The notes beneath the pieces were generated by a model that saw only the letters and a list, made by a program, of their open reading frames with translations, was not told the DNA's origin and did no database searches. From Stutzerimonas stutzeri (GTDB lineage: Bacteria; Pseudomonadota; Gammaproteobacteria; Pseudomonadales; Pseudomonadaceae), in assembly GCF_002909485.1 (NCBI RefSeq), contig NZ_PPXG01000004.1, positions 310,001-374,000 of the forward strand: a DNA stretch of 64,000 nt, read 5' to 3'. Positions 18,548 to 27,949 of the stretch are shown piece by piece (within the stretch, counting starts at the first letter, position 1; every line of letters starts with the position of its first letter). Position numbers and translations under genes: made by a program.

Positions 18548-21500
18548 GCGGTTTCCTCCGGTCGCACTTTCATGAACAGCAGGTACAGGCACGGTACCGC
18601 CAGCAGGGTCAGCAGCGTGGCGAAGCCCAGCCCGCCCATGATGGTCACGGCCATGTTGGCGAAGAACGGGTCGAACAGCAGTGGCACCATGCCCAGCACG
18701 GTGGTGCCGGCGGCCATCATCACCGGGCGCAGGCGCGACGCCGAGGCTTCGATGATGGCGGTCAGGCGCGGTACTTCATCGTCGATCTGCCGGTCGATCT
18801 CGTCCACCAGCACCACGGCGTTCTTGATCAGCATGCCGGTCAGGCTGAGCAGGCCGAGCAGTGCCATGAAGCCGAAGGCCTGACCGGTGAGCAGCAGGCC
18901 GAAGCTCACCCCGCAGATCGCCATGGGCACCACCAGCCAGATCATCAACGGCTGGCGCACCTTGGCGAACAGCAGCACGGTGACCAGAACCATCGCCAGA
19001 TAGGGCACCGCGAGCGTGCTGGCCAGCGCCTGCTGGGCGTCGGATGACTGTTCGTAATCGCCGCCCCATTTCAGGCTGTAGTTGACCGGCAGCTCGATGC
19101 CCTCGATCAGCGGGCGAATGCGCTCGTGTGCCTCGTTGGTATTCTCGCCATCGCGGGGTTCGGCGCGAATGGAGATGGTGCGCTCGCGGTCGTAGCGCAC
19201 GATGATGCTGTCCTCGCTGGTCGGCTCGATGCCGTCGGCGACCTGTGCCAGAGGCACGTAGCCGTTGCCCGCCGGGCTCCAGATCAGTCGTTGCAGCAGG
19301 TCGTCGCTGCTGATGCGATCTTCAGGCGCCGCGCGCAGCAGCACCGGGATCAGTTCGTCGCGCTCGCGCAGCAGGCTGACCCGTTGGCCCTCGCTGCCGG
19401 CGGCCAAGGCGCGCGCTACCGCCTGACGCGTCAGGCCGGCGTCGGCAAGGCGGTCCAGTGCCAGCTGCGGGCGTAGCACCAGCACCTGCTGACGCCAGTC
19501 GTCACGCACGTTGAACACCTTGCCCTGATCCTGCAGCCGCTTGCGGCCCTCGGCGGAGATCGTTCGCAGCACATCGATATCCGGGCCGCTGATGCGCGCC
19601 TCCAGCTTGGCCTCGGCGTTGGGGCCAAACATGAACTGAGCCGCGGTGACATCGGCCGAGGGATAGCGCTGTGGCAGCTCCTGATTGATCTGTTGCACCA
19701 AGTCTCCGATCAGCTCGGCATCCTCGGCGCGCACAAGAAAGTGCATCAGCGATGAGTTCGGCTGCTCCGGCATGTAGGTCAGCATGAAGCGCGAGGCACC
19801 GGCGCCGATGAAGCTGGACACGCCGCTGACGCCCTCCATCTCTGCCAGATACTCCTCGACGTCACTCGCGGTGCGTGCGGTATCGCGGATGTGCGTGCCC
19901 TGGGGCAGGAACAGGTTGACGTAAAACAGCGGTGTGCTCGACGGCGGAAAGAAGCTTTGCGGCAGGCGCGTGAAGATCACTGCGCTGACCACCGTCAGCA
20001 CCACCAGCACACCGATGGTCAGCCAGGGCCGATGCAGCACGCCACCGGCCAGGCGCCGATAACGGTTGTACCAGGGGCCGTTGTAAGCGGCGTCGGGGTC
20101 CTCGTCGCTGTCGACATTGCGCAGCAGATAGTGGCCGAATAGCGGCACCAGCAGCAGTGCCAACAGCCAGCTGAGCAGCAGCGACACGGCGATGACGAAG
20201 AACAGCGAGAAAAGGAATTCGCCGGTGGTGTCCTGGGACAGGCCGATCCCCGCGAAGGCGAGGATTCCAATGATGGTCGCGCCGAGCAGCGGCCATTGCG
20301 TCTGCTGTAGCGTCTGTTGCGACGCTTCAAGAATGCTCTTGCCCTGGCGCTGGCGCACCAGCATGCCGTCGCAGACCACCACCGCGTTGTCCACCAGCAT
20401 GCCCATGGCGATGATCAGCGCGCCTAGGGAAATCCGTTCCAGCTCGATGCTCACCAGCCACATTACCAGCAGCGTGCCGAGCACCGTGAGGAACAGCACC
20501 GCGCCAATGATGAAACCGGCGCGCACGCCCATGGCGATGCACAGCACGCCGACGACGATGGCAACCGAGAGAAACACGTTGAGCGCGAAACTGTTTACCG
20601 ATTCGTCGACGATCTGATGCTGCTCATACAGCGGATGCAGATCGGCGCCCAGCGGCATGCGGTGCTCGTTGGCCTGCAGGACCGCTTCGACGCTATGCCC
20701 GACCTCGACGATATTCGCCCCGGATACCCCGCTGATGCCGAGCGTTAAAGCCTGCTGGCCGTTGTGGCGGATGATCTGTTGAGGCCGCTCGGCGTATTCC
20801 CGCGACAGCTTGGCAATCGCACCCAGTTCGACCCGCTGTGGTCCTTGTCCGACCGGCAGTGCACGCAACTCGTCCAGGGAATCGAAGGCGCCGCTCGGGC
20901 GCAGGCGCACAAAGAAGTCGCCGGCGTTGACGCCGCCGGCATCCACCGCGGCGTCGGTATCGGCCAGGGCCGCGGCGATCTCGTCTGGGGCGACGCCCAG
21001 TGCGGCCAGCTGCGCCTGATCGACCTCCACCAGAATGCGCTCTTCCTGTACCCCAGCGATCTCCACTTTGCCGACGCCATCTGCAGTGAGCAGGGCGCGG
21101 CGCAGGTCCTTGGCGGTTTCGTGCAGTTCCTTGAGCGTCAGGCCGTCACCGGTCAGGGCGTAGAAGATGCCGTAAACATCACCGAAATCGTCATTCACCA
21201 TCGGCGGTTCTATGCCCGGCGGCAGGTCGCCGAGGGCATCGTCGATCTTGTTACGCAGCTCGTCCCAGATCTGCGGCAGCGCATCGCCGTCGTAGCGATC
21301 CTGCATCTCCACGCGTATCTCGGCGATGCCCGGCATCGAGCGCGAGCGAATCTCCTTGATCTGCGACATCTGCTGGATGGCGCTTTCCAGCGGCTCGGTT
21401 ACCTGCTGCTCGACCTCCAGCGCCGTGGCGCCGGGGTATTGCACATTGACGATGGCCTGCTTGATGGTGAACTCAGGGTCTTCCAGGCGACCAATCTCGA

Positions 21501-21588
21501 AGAAGGCGAGGATGCCGCCGAACAGACAGATCAGTACCAGAATCCAGATGTTGACCGGGCGGTTGATGGCGTAACGGGCGAAATCCAT
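18544..21588 (-). CDS. RND efflux transporter inner-membrane subunit
   Basis: A 1014-residue AcrB-like proton antiporter with 12 membrane helices and two large periplasmic loops. It begins with the conserved NRPVNIWILVL. In TM4 the proton-relay motif reads GMLVDNAVVV, one Asp followed by Asn where AcrB has Asp-Asp; the TM10 Lys equivalent is present (LIKNAVVLVDE). This places it in an RND branch distinct from AcrB/MexB. The substrate is not readable. It is preceded 4 bp upstream by its adaptor gene. Confidence 0.92.
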   Translation of the reverse strand: MDFARYAINRPVNIWILVLICLFGGILAFFEIGRLEDPEFTIKQAIVNVQYPGATALEVEQQVTEPLESAIQQMSQIKEIRSRSMPGIAEIRVEMQDRYDGDALPQIWDELRNKIDDALGDLPPGIEPPMVNDDFGDVYGIFYALTGDGLTLKELHETAKDLRRALLTADGVGKVEIAGVQEERILVEVDQAQLAALGVAPDEIAAALADTDAAVDAGGVNAGDFFVRLRPSGAFDSLDELRALPVGQGPQRVELGAIAKLSREYAERPQQIIRHNGQQALTLGISGVSGANIVEVGHSVEAVLQANEHRMPLGADLHPLYEQHQIVDESVNSFALNVFLSVAIVVGVLCIAMGVRAGFIIGAVLFLTVLGTLLVMWLVSIELERISLGALIIAMGMLVDNAVVVCDGMLVRQRQGKSILEASQQTLQQTQWPLLGATIIGILAFAGIGLSQDTTGEFLFSLFFVIAVSLLLSWLLALLLVPLFGHYLLRNVDSDEDPDAAYNGPWYNRYRRLAGGVLHRPWLTIGVLVVLTVVSAVIFTRLPQSFFPPSSTPLFYVNLFLPQGTHIRDTARTASDVEEYLAEMEGVSGVSSFIGAGASRFMLTYMPEQPNSSLMHFLVRAEDAELIGDLVQQINQELPQRYPSADVTAAQFMFGPNAEAKLEARISGPDIDVLRTISAEGRKRLQDQGKVFNVRDDWRQQVLVLRPQLALDRLADAGLTRQAVARALAAGSEGQRVSLLRERDELIPVLLRAAPEDRISSDDLLQRLIWSPAGNGYVPLAQVADGIEPTSEDSIIVRYDRERTISIRAEPRDGENTNEAHERIRPLIEGIELPVNYSLKWGGDYEQSSDAQQALASTLAVPYLAMVLVTVLLFAKVRQPLMIWLVVPMAICGVSFGLLLTGQAFGFMALLGLLSLTGMLIKNAVVLVDEIDRQIDDEVPRLTAIIEASASRLRPVMMAAGTTVLGMVPLLFDPFFANMAVTIMGGLGFATLLTLLAVPCLYLLFMKVRPEETA

Positions 21589-21592
21589 CGGC

Positions 21593-22672
21593 TCAGTTCC
21601 GCTCCCGCGCTTCGATCGGCTGGTCGTCGTGCAGCTTGCTGCCGCCAGCTACGATAATCGGCATCTGCGCCTGCAGAGCATCGCCGCGAATCAGTGCCTG
21701 ATCGCCATCGACTCGCTGCAGTTGAACCGGATGGCGCCGCGCGCGGCCATCGTCAGCCTGCCAGATGAAGTGTTTGCCGTCGCTGCCGGTCTGCAATGCC
21801 GATAGCGGCAGTCGGAAGCCGTCATCGTCCGTCTGTGGCCGGGCCGGGCGCTCCAGGCTGACGCGCATGGCCATGCCGGGCAGAAGATTGAAATCCTCCG
21901 GTGGCTCACCTTGCAGCACCAGACGGTAGGTCCGCGCGCCCTCGCGTGGCTGGGTGCTGTGTTCCTTGTAGCGCAGCGGCAGACGCAGGTCGGCGATCAC
22001 CAGTTCAGCCTCGGCCTGCAGCTCGGGCCCGAGCGGGATGCTCAGCGCTGCGCTTTCCGGCAGGTCGACGCTGACCTCGATATGGCGGTTGTCCTGCATC
22101 TCGAATACCGGCGTGCCGACTGCGACCACCATGTCCGGCTCGGCCAGACGCCTTGCTACCACGCCATCGAACGGCGCGGTCAGGGTGCTGTGATCGATAT
22201 TGCGCTGGGCGCTATCGCGGGCCACGCGGGCGGCTACGGTGTTGGCCTCCAGCGCTTCGATGGCGGCCGGGGCGAGGATGCCCTCGGCAAGCAGGGTACG
22301 CTTGCGCGCCAGGTCGGCTTCCAGCTGCCGTAAGCGTGCTTCGGCTTCGCGCATTTGCAGCCGGTAGTCGGTACGGTCCAGCTGAGCCAGCGCCTGCCCG
22401 CGGCGCACGCGAGTGCCTTCGTCGATCAGGATGCGCTCTATGCGCCCGGCCACCTCGAAGGACAGCTGGGTGGCGGTCACGCTGCGTACCACTCCGGAGA
22501 AACGCAGTGCTTCAGCCTTCGGCTCGGCAGGCTGCAGAGGCTCGACCAGCGCCACCCTTGGCGGTTCAGGCGCCGGCTCGGCTTCGGAAGAGCAACCGAC
22601 GAACAGCGGCAACGCACAGGCGATGATCGTCAACCAGGCCTTGGACACTGGGAATGCTGGCGTTGACGTCAT
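21593..22672 (-). CDS. RND efflux periplasmic adaptor (membrane fusion lipoprotein)
   Basis: A 359-residue adaptor. A signal peptide with lipobox FVGC puts the lipid anchor on Cys27. It is followed by the lipoyl/barrel half motif (VAGRIERILIDEGTRVRRGQ region), a helical hairpin and a second half (FDGVVARRLAEPDMVV). The start is the ATG with AGGAG six bases upstream; a longer frame lacks a ribosome site and buries the signal peptide. First gene of the adaptor-pump-channel operon. Confidence 0.93.
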   Translation of the reverse strand: MTSTPAFPVSKAWLTIIACALPLFVGCSSEAEPAPEPPRVALVEPLQPAEPKAEALRFSGVVRSVTATQLSFEVAGRIERILIDEGTRVRRGQALAQLDRTDYRLQMREAEARLRQLEADLARKRTLLAEGILAPAAIEALEANTVAARVARDSAQRNIDHSTLTAPFDGVVARRLAEPDMVVAVGTPVFEMQDNRHIEVSVDLPESAALSIPLGPELQAEAELVIADLRLPLRYKEHSTQPREGARTYRLVLQGEPPEDFNLLPGMAMRVSLERPARPQTDDDGFRLPLSALQTGSDGKHFIWQADDGRARRHPVQLQRVDGDQALIRGDALQAQMPIIVAGGSKLHDDQPIEARERN

Positions 22673-22918
22673 CGGGACTCCTGTCGGCTTGGCAGTAATG
22701 GCGCTTGAGGCACGCGCTAGGACTGACAATAGAGCCCCGCGTCAGCTCAGGAGTTCGCCAGCAATGTGTTGCAAACGACGTGACCGAACAGTCGATTTCT
22801 GCCAGGGCTCTGCCACACTGAAGGTTGCACGGCTGCGGCTCTGGAGCGCTTGACCGCCGTGAACGCAGCGGGGATGCTTGCTCGCTGTTCAAAGCGCATC
22901 AGTCATGGGGAATACGCA

Positions 22919-23386
22919 ATGCAAGGCCAGGCACCGGTAATCGACTATCTGAAGGAGCTGTTGCGCGGGGAATTGGCGGCGCGCGATCAGTATTTCCTGC
23001 ACTCGAGGATGTACGCCGATTGGGGCTTTACCAAGCTATACGAACGCATCAATCACGAAATGGAGGAAGAGACCCAGCACGCTGATGCGCTGTTGCAGCG
23101 CATCCTCTTTCTCGAAGGCACGCCGGACATGACACCGGAGCCTATCAATCCTGGTCATAGCGTGCCGGACATGCTGCGCAATGACTTGGCACTGGAGTAC
23201 AAAGTGCGTGCCGCGCTGGCCCAGGGTATCGCCCTGGCCGAACAGCATGGTGACTACCCGACTCGCGACATCCTCGCCCTGCAACTGCAGGATACCGAAG
23301 AAGATCACGCTTACTGGCTGGAGCAGCAACTCGGCCTGATCGACCGCATCGGCCTGCAGAACTACCTGCAAACGCAAGCCACCTGA
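22919..23386 (+). CDS. ftnA: Bacterial ferritin FtnA (bacterioferritin family, haem site lost)
   Basis: A 155-residue four-helix iron-storage protein. Ferroxidase ligands are visible: E18, E51 and H54 (ETQHAD), E94 and E127/H130 (DTEEDHAYW). The Met that binds haem in bacterioferritins is replaced by Thr (EEETQHAD against the usual EMKHAD), as in P. aeruginosa FtnA (formerly BfrA), which this sequence resembles throughout. The start is chosen at [11 protein letters not shown]. It is divergent from the efflux operon. Confidence 0.9.
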   Translation: MQGQAPVIDYLKELLRGELAARDQYFLHSRMYADWGFTKLYERINHEMEEETQHADALLQRILFLEGTPDMTPEPINPGHSVPDMLRNDLALEYKVRAALAQGIALAEQHGDYPTRDILALQLQDTEEDHAYWLEQQLGLIDRIGLQNYLQTQAT

Positions 23387-23395
23387 TATTGCTGT

Positions 23396-23428
23396 TACCG
23401 CGAGGCGGACGCTGCCCGTCTCGCGGTA
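23396..23428. terminator. Bidirectional hairpin between ftnA and chemoreceptor
   Basis: A perfect 9-bp stem, TACCGCGAG (23396-23404) with CTCGCGGTA (23420-23428), lies between two convergent genes. Confidence 0.6.
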
Positions 23429-23443
23429 TCCAGCCAGACTTGA

Positions 23444-25366
23444 TCAGAGCCGGAAGCGGCTCACCATCATCTGCAGCTGACCGCCCAGGCGGGCCAGCTC
23501 CGAGCTCGACGCGGCGGTCTCCTCGCTGGCGGCGGCAGTCTGCTCAGACACGTCACGCACGTTCACCACGCTACGGCTGATTTCCTCGGCCACCGCGCTC
23601 TGCTCTTCGGCAGCCGCAGCGATCTGCTGATTCATCGCCTGGATATTCGACACGGTGCGGGTGATGTTGCTCAGGGAGACCCCGGCACGGCGCGCCAGCT
23701 CGACACCGCTGTCGGTCAGGTCGCGGCTGGTGTGCATGATCGAGGCGACCTGCTGCGTGCCATTCTGAAGCGCGGCAACCAGGCCTTCGATCTCTTCGGT
23801 GGATTTCTGCGTACGTTGTGCCAGGCCGCGCACCTCGTCGGCGACCACGGCAAAACCGCGCCCGGCTTCGCCAGCGCGGGCAGCCTCGATGGCAGCGTTT
23901 AGTGCCAGCAGGTTGGTCTGTTCGGCAACGGCACGGATCACGTTCATCACGCTGCCGATCTTGTCGCTTTCGCCTTGCAGCGCGGTCATTGCCTCGGTGG
24001 AGCGCACCACGGCAGTGGCCATACGCTCGATCTGCGTCACCACCTCGGTCACAACGCGATCGCCTTCACGGGCTTCACTGTCCGCTTCGGTGGCGGCCAG
24101 GGCTGCCTGTTCGGCATTACGTGCCACTTCCTGAACGGTCGCCGACATTTCGTGCATGGCCGTGGCCACCTGGTCGGTCTCTTCCTTCTGACTGTTTACG
24201 CCGGCGCTGGTCTGCTTGGTGACGGCGGACAGCTCTTCTGCAGCTGCGCTGATCTGGCTGACCCCATCGCGGATGCCGCCGATCAGCTCGCGCAACGTCG
24301 AGCCCATCTGCTGAATACCGCGCTGCAGCACGCCCAGTTCGTCGCGACGATGAATCTGCGCGGTTGCACTGAGGTCTCCGGAAGCAATGCGCTCTACATC
24401 AGCCAGGGTCGCGCGCAGTGGCAGGATGATCTGCCGGGTAATGACCCAGGCGGCCAGCACACCGAGGACCAGCGCCAGCAGGGTGCTGACGATCAGGCGG
24501 CTGCGTGCATCGCTGCTTTCGACATCGAGGCGGTCGAGCTGGAACTGGTAGAGCGAGTCGCTGATGCGGACGATTTCCTTCTGCTGATCGGTCATCTCCT
24601 GACGTGCCTTGGCGATCGCCTGGGTGGCCGTCTCCAGCGACTCGATAGCGCTGCGGTACTCGCCGAGCACCGAGCGGATCTGCTGCACCGCAGCGCCGCT
24701 GTCGTCGTCGAGGGCGCCAGCGTGCCGGCCCAGAGTGGCCTGTGCGGCGTCGAGCTGCGCATAGATTGCCTTTGCGGCATCGCCGCCCGGCGAGGCGATG
24801 TAGACGCGCAACAGGTATTGGGCGCGCTGCACGTCTTCCTTGATCAGGCTGATCGCCAACAACTGCGCGAAACGATCATCGTCGTATTCCGGCAGCTGCA
24901 GCACATGACTGGTGACGCCTGCAGTCAGCTCGGTCAGGCGGCTGGCGGCGCCATCGATGACTTGCCGAGAGCCGTTGGCCTGGGCGTAGGCCTTGCGCAT
25001 GTCGTTCAGCGAGCTCTGGTACTGTGCGTTGTAGCCGGCCTGCTCCTTGAGCTGGGCGACGTTGATCGGGTTCTTGAACGTATTGAGCAGCTTGGTTTGC
25101 TGCGCCAGGTAGATGCCCAGGTTCTTGTCCAGGCGCTCGGTGGACTCGCTGTCGCCATTGGCCAGCATGAACTGCAGACGGGCGATGCGCAGATCGGTCA
25201 GCGTCTTGTTCAGCAGCGAGATTTCGGTCATCCAGCCGCTGCGCTGGATAACGCTGCCAAGGCTGCCCCAGCCATTCCACGCGAGGATGATGGTCAGGAC
25301 CAGCACGGCACCGAAGCCCAGTGCGAGTTTCCTGCTGACTCCTATATTTGCAAACCAGTTATTCAT
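23444..25366 (-). CDS. Methyl-accepting chemotaxis protein, HBM-like sensor
   Basis: A 640-residue chemoreceptor: TM1 about 11-32, an all-helical periplasmic region of about 250 residues (35-285), TM2 about 290-308, HAMP to about 360, and a signalling hairpin with [20 protein letters not shown]. The size and helical make-up of the sensor fit the helical bimodular (HBM) class, whose known members bind TCA-cycle acids. A malate dehydrogenase gene lies directly upstream on the same strand. Ligand is inferred only. Confidence 0.88.
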   Translation of the reverse strand: MNNWFANIGVSRKLALGFGAVLVLTIILAWNGWGSLGSVIQRSGWMTEISLLNKTLTDLRIARLQFMLANGDSESTERLDKNLGIYLAQQTKLLNTFKNPINVAQLKEQAGYNAQYQSSLNDMRKAYAQANGSRQVIDGAASRLTELTAGVTSHVLQLPEYDDDRFAQLLAISLIKEDVQRAQYLLRVYIASPGGDAAKAIYAQLDAAQATLGRHAGALDDDSGAAVQQIRSVLGEYRSAIESLETATQAIAKARQEMTDQQKEIVRISDSLYQFQLDRLDVESSDARSRLIVSTLLALVLGVLAAWVITRQIILPLRATLADVERIASGDLSATAQIHRRDELGVLQRGIQQMGSTLRELIGGIRDGVSQISAAAEELSAVTKQTSAGVNSQKEETDQVATAMHEMSATVQEVARNAEQAALAATEADSEAREGDRVVTEVVTQIERMATAVVRSTEAMTALQGESDKIGSVMNVIRAVAEQTNLLALNAAIEAARAGEAGRGFAVVADEVRGLAQRTQKSTEEIEGLVAALQNGTQQVASIMHTSRDLTDSGVELARRAGVSLSNITRTVSNIQAMNQQIAAAAEEQSAVAEEISRSVVNVRDVSEQTAAASEETAASSSELARLGGQLQMMVSRFRL

Positions 25367-25434
25367 TGAGATACCACTTGCGAGAGACGATCAGATGGGC
25401 CGCGACAGACCGTCGACAGCTGAGGTATGCCGTG

Positions 25435-25461
25435 TTTTCGGCATAAGGGATAAAGACTTGA
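25435..25461 (-). promoter_or_regulatory. Sigma-28 (FliA) promoter of chemoreceptor gene
   Basis: On the minus strand: TCAAGTCT, an 11-bp spacer, then GCCGAAAA. This matches the flagellar consensus TAAAGTTT-N11-GCCGATAA closely. It lies about 70 bp before the chemoreceptor start. Confidence 0.75.
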
Positions 25462-25539
25462 GGGTGTCCTAAATATGGCGCCATAAATTCGACAAATGGT
25501 TGTCGAGGCATTTGCGACGCCCGCAACTGGGCTGCAAGT

Positions 25540-25570
25540 CACGAAGAACCCGGAAGCCGGGTTCTTCGTG
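25540..25570. terminator. Strong hairpin downstream of mqo
   Basis: A perfect 14-bp stem (25540-25553 with 25557-25570) and a three-base loop, 15 bp past the mqo stop. It should separate mqo from the downstream chemoreceptor, which has its own promoter. Confidence 0.65.
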
Positions 25571-25584
25571 CGCCGGACTCAGCA

Positions 25585-27165
25585 TCAGTCCGGCGATACA
25601 TCCTCGGTGGCAGCGGCGGGCGTATCGAGCTGCAACCGCTTGCTGGTCATGGCACGCACCTGTTCGGTGACGGCTGCGTCATCGTTCAACGCGAGACCGT
25701 AGGCCGGGAACATGTTCTTGAGTTTCGCCTGCCAAGCAGCGGATTCGACCTGCGCCTTGAAGGCGGTTTTCAACAAGTTGAGCATGATCGGTGCGGCGGT
25801 CGAAGCTCCAGGCGAGGCGCCCAGCAGCGCGGCAATGGAGCCATCCGAAGCGCTGACAATTTCAGTACCGAACTGCAGCACACCGCCTTTTTCCGGATCG
25901 TCCTTGATGATCTGGACACGCTGGCCCGCGGTGATCAGCTCCCAATCATTGGCATCGGCCTCAGGGAAGTAATCCTTCAGCTCGGCGATACGGTCTTCCT
26001 GGCTGAGCATCAGCTGGCCGATCAGGTACTGGCTCAGATCCAGGTTATCCAGGCCGGCCTGAACCATTGGCACGGCGTTGTCAGTGCTCAAGGAGCCGGG
26101 GAGGTCCATCAGCGAACCGTTCTTCAGGAACTTGCTCGAGAAAGTGGCGAAGGGGCCGAACAGCAACACTCGCTCGCCATCGATCACGCGGGTATCCAGG
26201 TGCGGCACGGACATCGGGGGCGAGCCGACTGATGCGAGACCGTAGACCTTGGCCTGATGCTGCGCGACAACCTCGGGGTTGCGCGCCATCAAGAACTGGC
26301 CGCCTACCGGAAAGCCTGCGTAGCCCTTGGCTTCGGGAATGTCGGCCATCTGCAACAGCTTCAACGCGCCGCCGCCAGCGCCGATGAAGACAAAGCGCGC
26401 CTTGACGCTGGTTTCGGTCCCGCCATCAGCGAGATTGGCGGAGACGACGGTCCAGGTGCCGTCATCGTTGCGCACGATGTCGCGCACTTCATGCTGCAGC
26501 TGCAGTTTTACCTGCTCGCTTTTGCCCAGAGCGTTGAACAACTGACGGGTGATCTCGCCGAAGTTCACATCGGTGCCGATCGGCATGCGGGTGGCCGCGA
26601 CCTGCTGGGCGTCGCTGCGCCCGTTCATCACCAGCGGGATCCACTCAGCGATCTGTTGCGGCTGCTCGGAGTATTCCATGCCGTTGAAAAGCGGGCTCTG
26701 TTGCAGGGCTGCGTGGCGCTTTCGAAGGAAGTCGATATTGCGCTCGCCCCAGACGAAGCTCATGTGCGGGACGGCGTTGATGAACCGGCGCGGCTCCTGA
26801 AGCACACCGCGCTCCACCTGATGAGCCCAGAACTGCTTGGAGACTTCGAACGACTCGGCAATGCTCACGGCCTTGCTGATGTCGATGCTGCCGTCGGCTT
26901 TCTCCGGCGTGTAGTTGAGCTCGCAGAAGGCGGAATGTCCGGTGCCGGCGTTGTTCCAGGCATTGGAACTCTCGTCGGCCACGCTCGGCAGACGTTCGTG
27001 GACCTCCATGGTCCAGCTCGGCTCCAGCTCGTGCAGGTAGGTCGCCAGGGTTGCGCTCATGATGCCGCCGCCGATCAGCAGGGCATCCACGGTCTTTTCG
27101 GGTTCATTGGGCTTGGAGCAGGCGACCAGTGCGAAGCACGTAAGCGCCAGGGTCAATTTCTTCAT
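25585..27165 (-). CDS. mqo: Malate:quinone oxidoreductase, lipoprotein-like form
   Basis: FAD enzyme oxidising malate to oxaloacetate and passing electrons to quinone. After the N-terminus comes the FAD motif [13 protein letters not shown], and family blocks [27 protein letters not shown] and [14 protein letters not shown] follow. Unusually it begins with a signal-peptide-like segment ending in LVACS, a lipobox with Cys16, so it may be exported or anchored. The start is the ATG at 27165; a TTG directly before it is an alternative. Confidence 0.92.
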   Translation of the reverse strand: MKKLTLALTCFALVACSKPNEPEKTVDALLIGGGIMSATLATYLHELEPSWTMEVHERLPSVADESSNAWNNAGTGHSAFCELNYTPEKADGSIDISKAVSIAESFEVSKQFWAHQVERGVLQEPRRFINAVPHMSFVWGERNIDFLRKRHAALQQSPLFNGMEYSEQPQQIAEWIPLVMNGRSDAQQVAATRMPIGTDVNFGEITRQLFNALGKSEQVKLQLQHEVRDIVRNDDGTWTVVSANLADGGTETSVKARFVFIGAGGGALKLLQMADIPEAKGYAGFPVGGQFLMARNPEVVAQHQAKVYGLASVGSPPMSVPHLDTRVIDGERVLLFGPFATFSSKFLKNGSLMDLPGSLSTDNAVPMVQAGLDNLDLSQYLIGQLMLSQEDRIAELKDYFPEADANDWELITAGQRVQIIKDDPEKGGVLQFGTEIVSASDGSIAALLGASPGASTAAPIMLNLLKTAFKAQVESAAWQAKLKNMFPAYGLALNDDAAVTEQVRAMTSKRLQLDTPAAATEDVSPD

Positions 27166-27453
27166 CAAGGGTTCTGTTTTGCCTGGTAAGGGTTAAGCGG
27201 GCAGCGCGTGTCGATCAACGGAATGGCTCGCCACCCGCGAAGGGCAGCCGATTCGGATCCGAGGGGAGACAAGCGCATACGGGTAGGCCAGAGGCCTGAA
27301 GGCAAGGCGGCGGTGATGCTTCGACTTAAGCGGCGATCGACTGGTCGCGGACATGCCGCGACCGCCTCCTTGCGAGGGGCGCGGAGTCTATTAGGGAGCT
27401 AAGCATATGGCAATCACCGTCTGCCGCGAATTCGGGCTGGCGTGCCGCTCGGA

Positions 27454-27873
27454 CTATCTGTGACTGCCTTTGGGGGCGGGACAGCAGCCCGATTCCAAGT
27501 CCTTGAGGATTGGGCAGTCCGGCCGGTCGTTCCCCTGGCAGGTATCGACCAGCTGTTGCAGGGTGTCGCGCAGGCCTACCAGCTCATCGATTTTCTGGTT
27601 GAGCGCATCGATATGGGCGCCTGCGAGGGCTTTGACGTCGGCGCTGGCTCGCTGGCGGTCCTGCCAGAGGGTGAGCAATCTGCTCACTTCGTCCAACGAG
27701 AAGCCCATGTCACGCGACCGTTTGATAAAGGCGAGGCGATGCAGGTCTTCTTCGCCATAGTGACGATAGCCATTGGCACTTCGCCCGGCAGGGGCGATCA
27801 GGTCGATGGACTCGTAATAGCGAATCATCTTCGCCGAAAGACCACTTTTCTTCGCTGCTTGGCCAATGTTCAT
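27454..27873 (-). CDS. cueR: Copper-responsive MerR-family regulator CueR
   Basis: A 139-residue MerR regulator. HTH at about 1-25 (MNIGQAAKKSGLSAKMIRYYE), a dimerisation helix, then the metal loop with Cys112 and Cys120 spaced C-x7-C, the CueR signature for Cu(I)/Ag(I)/Au(I), and a C-terminal CC pair (130-131). It lies 76 bp downstream of copA on the same strand. Two CueR-type promoters lie upstream of copA and copZ. Confidence 0.92.
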   Translation of the reverse strand: MNIGQAAKKSGLSAKMIRYYESIDLIAPAGRSANGYRHYGEEDLHRLAFIKRSRDMGFSLDEVSRLLTLWQDRQRASADVKALAGAHIDALNQKIDELVGLRDTLQQLVDTCQGNDRPDCPILKDLESGCCPAPKGSHR

Positions 27874-27949
27874 ACGGACTCCTGGCATGTCGGTAATGGC
27901 TGGCAGAGTGCCGCCCGCTTTGCTGGCGTTCGAAGCGAGGGCAGGACCA

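Noticed and set aside
17615..18883. 422-codon plus-strand frame
   Set aside because: Antisense to the OMF and RND genes; no recognisable domain.
27169..27453. 65-codon frame between mqo and cueR
   Set aside because: Arg-rich shadow-like translation without a ribosome site; the gap appears to hold only the mqo promoter.
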